Part shown: positions 59,623 through 64,000 of the stretch, piece by piece
How the letters are laid out: every line of letters starts with the position of its first letter
How positions within the stretch are numbered: the first letter of the stretch is position 1
Assembly (NCBI GenBank): GCA_012295275.1
Contig: CM022670.1
Coordinates: 13,850,583-13,914,582 of the forward strand
Direction of reading: 5' to 3'
DNA: 64,000 nucleotides
DNA from: Chrysomallon squamiferum
Lineage: Eukaryota; Mollusca; Gastropoda; Neomphalida; Peltospiridae
Notes under the pieces: model-generated
The model's input: only the letters and a program-made list of their open reading frames with translations
What the model was told of the DNA's origin: nothing
Database searches by the model: none
Position numbers and translations under genes: made by a program

Positions 59623-59665
<43 letters not shown>
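59623..59665. repeat. (AC)21 microsatellite
   Basis: Uninterrupted AC dinucleotides followed by a short A run. Confidence 0.95.
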
Positions 59666-59669
<4 letters not shown>

Positions 59670-59692
59670 ACACAGCTATTGGTTTAGGTGGC

Positions 59693-59726
<34 letters not shown>

Positions 59727-60327
59727 ATATATTTATCATCCAAAGAATATACATATTTTTGACTGCAAAAAATCCTTTTTAAAGATGTTACTTCACTCAA
59801 CAAAACTTTTTCCCAGATCTTGTATAATTTTTGCCTTTTGTTTTCCAGTTTGATTTTAAAATTGAATGAAGTGACTCTCAATAACAGCTGACAGGTGCAA
59901 GTGAAGTATGTGACAGACTATGTAAGAGTCAACTCAAGAGACTGAAAAACAGATGACTGAAACTACTGGGCAATTAGCCTTGATGTTTGACATGAATCAA
60001 CAGCACAGTATAACTGGTAATCATCTACACTTGATCCATTTCTTATTTTTTAATACTCTGATTTGTATGTTTGAAAAAATATATATATAATAATAACATA
60101 AAAAATGTGTGAAAGACAAATTTGAAAGACAAATTTGAAAATGTAAAATGTAGTATAATTGAAAAGACAATGATTTCAGGCAGTTTTAAAAGAAATAAAA
60201 AACATATTTTGTGTGTGTGCTTCATGTTGTATAGGTAGCTGGATGGGTGTACGTATGTGTTTTTGTGTGTCTATTTGTGAAGTATATGTGTATGTAATAC
60301 ATTCAGTTAAATATACATATATGTAAT

Positions 60328-60330
<3 letters not shown>

Positions 60331-60419
<89 letters not shown>

Positions 60420-60600
60420 CACAGCCAATAAATTACAAAAAAATGTACAGAAACAAAAAAAAAACGTATGCAAACATACATACACACACATACATACATA
60501 CACATATACATACATACATATCACACATACACACATACATACAGACACACACATACACACAAACACACACATACATAATACATACATACATACATACATT
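60331..60600. repeat. (TC)29-(AC)13 compound microsatellite followed by CATA-rich tract
   Basis: TC repeats at 60331-60388 pass directly into AC repeats to 60415. After about 55 bp, ATAC/ACAC tetranucleotides run from about 60473 to 60600. The Cys/Val-rich minus-strand ORFs are repeat artefacts. Confidence 0.95.
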
Positions 60601-61605
60601 AGATATTTTTATATGAAAACTGATCGTCACTAATTAATTAAATTTGTGACGTTGAAGACACAGGTTGACAGTGATTAGGTTCTAAGGGTTGTCGCCAACG
60701 ACACGATGGGTTAATATAAATCCATAATAGTATGTGTGGTCTTAGACAGCCATTCACTGACAATGCAGCAAATATTGATAGCACTGTTCAATTACTGAAC
60801 TGATTAGTTCCACAATGCGGCGACCACAAAACACAAAGACGAAGATGTGATGTGATGTGTTGCTTTGATTTCCAGTATCGACCACAAATCTGCATGCCAA
60901 GTCAACAGATTCGACATTTAAGATCAGAAAGAAAGGTAGGGTGGGAAGTAATGGAGACAAATAAAGAAGAACAGAAAAAGAAAAAAATTATAAACATATA
61001 AATAAATATAACAGTTTAGATTAGACTGCTGAATGCATTTAAATGATGTATTCATGTACCAGGAGTTGAGTTACTTCTGAAGAACATAATTATATTTGTT
61101 TGTACATTTGAAAATGATAAAGTACACAAAGGCAGTCATGCTGGCACTTCTCTATTCCATTTATGTACACACCTACATTCAAATAGAAATAAAGAGAGGT
61201 CCACAATAAGTGACACACATTGCAAGTATAGAGCTTTCTCTGTTTGTATTAAGGTGCATCAACATATTTATATTAACTGTATGTTTTTAAATTTATATTT
61301 TTCTCTTTACTATTTTGTTGGCAGTCCGATGTTTTTAATCTAACCCACTTTGATATATAATATCACATACGTCATATAATTATAAACACTATAACTTCAA
61401 ACACCACCACTAACATAAATTAAAATCACATAAAAAAAATAAAAAATAAAAAATCTAAAATTTTGAAAGAAAGAAAGAATGAAAATGTGAAATAATAGGA
61501 AATGAAATAAAAAAGATTACCCTGTAATAATTTTATGATACGATTTTAAAACTGATATTATGAAACAGCACTGATGTTTTTTTTTAAATTATTAAAAAGA
61601 ATTAA

Positions 61606-61678
61606 AATGAAATAAATAAATAAATAAAAATAATAATAATAATAATAACAACAACAATAATAACAATAATAATAAAGA
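61606..61678. repeat. AAT/TAAA microsatellite cluster
   Basis: TAAA units followed by AAT and AAC triplets. Confidence 0.85.
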
Positions 61679-64000
61679 AAAAACAAATAATAGAAAGCAA
61701 AGGAAATATACATGTTAGCTCCCACAGTTTGTGCTGTGGACATCTTAACTGCTGTTGTAAAATGCAAATATGGTTGTACTCATGATTTTTAATAATACTA
61801 TCACCATACATTACCTTTAATTATGCTTTGGTCATTAAAAACAAACAAAATCCTAATACTAAAGGATACTAAATTTATTTTGACTATTTGTTCATATTAC
61901 CAAAAGTACCCTTTTATACAATTTGTTTTTCCACACTTAATTAGAAATACATTTATCGTTTCTAAGCTAACTTCTAGACAGGAAAATGGAATTAACAGCA
62001 AGAGTATGAAGATTTTCTCCTAGCCCTTCAGCAGGGTTCAGTTGACATCTTAGATCAAGATATTGATCCCATTAAAGTCTAGCAGGATTAATATATGAAG
62101 ACAGATGGCCAGATTATATAAGAAAATAATGCCAGGTTGTTTGGATATTGCTGTCGAGGAAGTCATTTGTTTTATACCATTTTTGTTCTTTCTGAATTGA
62201 AATACATTTGATCTGTCATGTAATTATGAGTCCTTGTAATTGAGAAGTGTATATAAAATAATAAAAATCTGTAATATAATTATCTATATATATATATATA
62301 AAATTATAAAATAAAAATAATATAGTAATACTGAATTAATAAAACAAAATGATAATTATAGACATTAACATGTAAAAACATATATGTACACAATCTCTAA
62401 AATAATTTTATCTTCTTGTTTTTCAAATAAATTTAACAATACTATGTCACACTATGAAAAACTACTGTAACAATGAGGGGTAAAAGGAAAAAAACCCAAA
62501 AGGGTATGTCTTTCAAATGTTCTAAAACTTAACATTTGTATCAATGAGTAGTGTAAATACAATATCTTAATGTGTAGATCCTTTCAAAAATAATGTATTG
62601 CCAGATATTACACATCCTAAAGTTTTGTTCACTTTTAGAAACTACTTTAATTTTAACTTTGACATTATTGTAGTTAGTTGGAATAGAATATGTATCTGTC
62701 CATGCCTGCTTATGTATATTCTTGTGCTGTTGTTTCTATATGTGTTTTATGTGTATATATGTTTGTATGTGTATGTGGGGTTTAAGGATGATGTACTTTG
62801 TTTATCTAAAAATTTGTATCCAGTCCACAAAGAAATGCATCAGTTAACCCCAAAGTACTAATAACATTTAAAGAACTAACCACATATATTTTGGACTGAA
62901 GTTAAATCACCAAATCTGGGAACTAATTATTGTAACAGTAATATCATATTCATGCAACATGCAAAATATTTATGCAATCACATACCAGATATTAGCATGT
63001 TTTTTGTTTTTAACAAAGAAAATAAAGAGACTGAACCAAACTTCAGAGTACTACATCCTGTTACTGAAAGTCATTACTCAAATTTCTTGCACTCAGTTGA
63101 AAACCACATGGTCTAAGGTTACCTTAAAACAAATAACATGACCTACGGTCATAGTTCACAATGCTAATTAAATAATAAAGAAGGGAGTTAAAATGCAGGC
63201 TTGGCTAACAATAATAATAACAATATATTATTTATTATTATTATTATTATTATTTATTACATTATACTCCCTTTAAATATATATAAAATAATTATACTTA
63301 ATAAATAAATAAATAATAATATATACAATATGGATTATTACTTTCAACTATGATAATTTCCATTTAAAGAATATAAAGGGAAATGGTTAACATTTTTGAA
63401 AATAATAATCAAAACTGTGGAAGGCAACCTGGAAAATAATTAGATCTTCAGTAGCAATACAACTGATAATAACTGCTGATCACATGACATTATACTAATA
63501 TGCTGGTGAAACTAATCCTTAGAATACCAAACACCTTCTCTGATTTTCTCCCTTTTGTATAATGAGGATGCCTATTCAATTTATCTGATTTAACATCACA
63601 TAACAACAGAAGAATATGGCATAAAGATTACCATAAGCAAATCATTATGTGAAAAAAAATTAATCTAGTTACAGATGTTAAAAAAGACTGAAAGCAATAG
63701 AAAATTAAAATATAAAAAATGGGTTGAAAAACAAGATAAAAAAAAAAAGGGGCTCTGGATCAATTCCTGCAATAATGAATTTAAATATCTGATGACAATT
63801 ATCTGTCTTCCATGAATATGTCTTAATATACAAACAGAAGGGCAGGCATATGAGTGAATAGGTGTTTGTGGATAAAACAAAAAAACTCAGACACAAACAC
63901 ACAGAGAAAGAGACAGGGAGAAAACAAAAAGAAACTTATAAAGCTTTTACTGAACTACACTTATATGATCAGAAAGAAAAAAAAGGGAAAAAAAGAAAGA

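Larger units (their letters stand above)
58022..64000. other. Upstream flank of the ClC gene, repeat-rich, no gene recognised
   Basis: The first 600 bp (to about 58600) is less AT-rich and probably contains the 5' UTR/promoter of the 1A transcript. Beyond that are an A36 run, CA and CT microsatellites, AAT tracts and a small CpG-containing patch near 60645-60720. Short ORFs (for example 60754-60960 minus, 62598-62861 plus) match no family I recognise and lack splice or codon support. Confidence 0.6.

Noticed and set aside
60176-60412. CVCVCV-ERERER ORF
   Set aside because: Translation of the (TC)n-(AC)n compound microsatellite.
60387-60630. Cys/Val/Tyr-rich ORFs resembling small cysteine-rich peptides
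   Set aside because: Direct translations of AC/ATAC repeats; no signal peptide-cleavage layout or cysteine framework.
60754-60960. 68-codon minus-strand ORF of more balanced composition
   Set aside because: Looks less repetitive than most, but I recognise no domain and there is no consensus donor in phase with ClC exon 2; not enough to call a gene.
62598-62861. 87-codon plus-strand ORF with hydrophobic middle
   Set aside because: The hydrophobic part comes from a TGTATATG-rich tract; no homology recognised and no splice support.

Overview
The window is AT-rich animal nuclear DNA. It holds spliced genes with GT-AG introns of 0.1 to 9 kb, dense microsatellites and a decayed Tigger/pogo transposon. 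There are no operons, CRISPR arrays or phage genes. The AT content, intron sizes, microsatellite load and protein sequences fit an invertebrate bilaterian, most plausibly a mollusc or another lophotrochozoan. That placement is inference.

Three genes can be read exon by exon. (1) Minus strand, 4569-5657: the first two coding exons of a PGM2-family phosphopentomutase/phosphoglucomutase; the rest lies left of the window. (2) Plus strand, 6166-18170: a complete six-exon STARD10-like START-domain lipid-transfer protein of 265 residues. Genes 1 and 2 are head to head, with 508 bp between start codons. (3) Minus strand, 29007-58021: a complete ClC-3/4/5-type endosomal 2Cl-/H+ exchanger. It has two mutually exclusive first coding exons (57943-58021 or 49271-49487), 19 shared coding exons and a candidate 24-nt optional microexon (34425-34448). 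I joined every exon at GT/AG sites with consistent phase; the predicted proteins are 774 or 820 residues, and 782 or 828 with the microexon. STARD10 and the ClC gene are tail to tail across about 10.8 kb without a clear gene.

The rest is intron and flank. It contains an internally deleted Tigger/pogo element in STARD10 intron 5, several minisatellites (periods about 39, 64, 69 and 81 bp), diverged duplications, two weak tRNA-like SINE heads, an imperfect 29-bp inverted repeat and many microsatellites. One microsatellite, (GA)40, lies just upstream of a ClC acceptor. Upstream of the internal ClC first exon there is a perfect DR1 nuclear-receptor half-site pair and an 18-bp palindrome with a CACGTG core.

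I found no evidence of a wholly new biological system. The most testable novelties are the ClC microexon in the linker before the first CBS domain, the dual first exons with candidate promoter elements, and the PGM2-STARD10 head-to-head pair.
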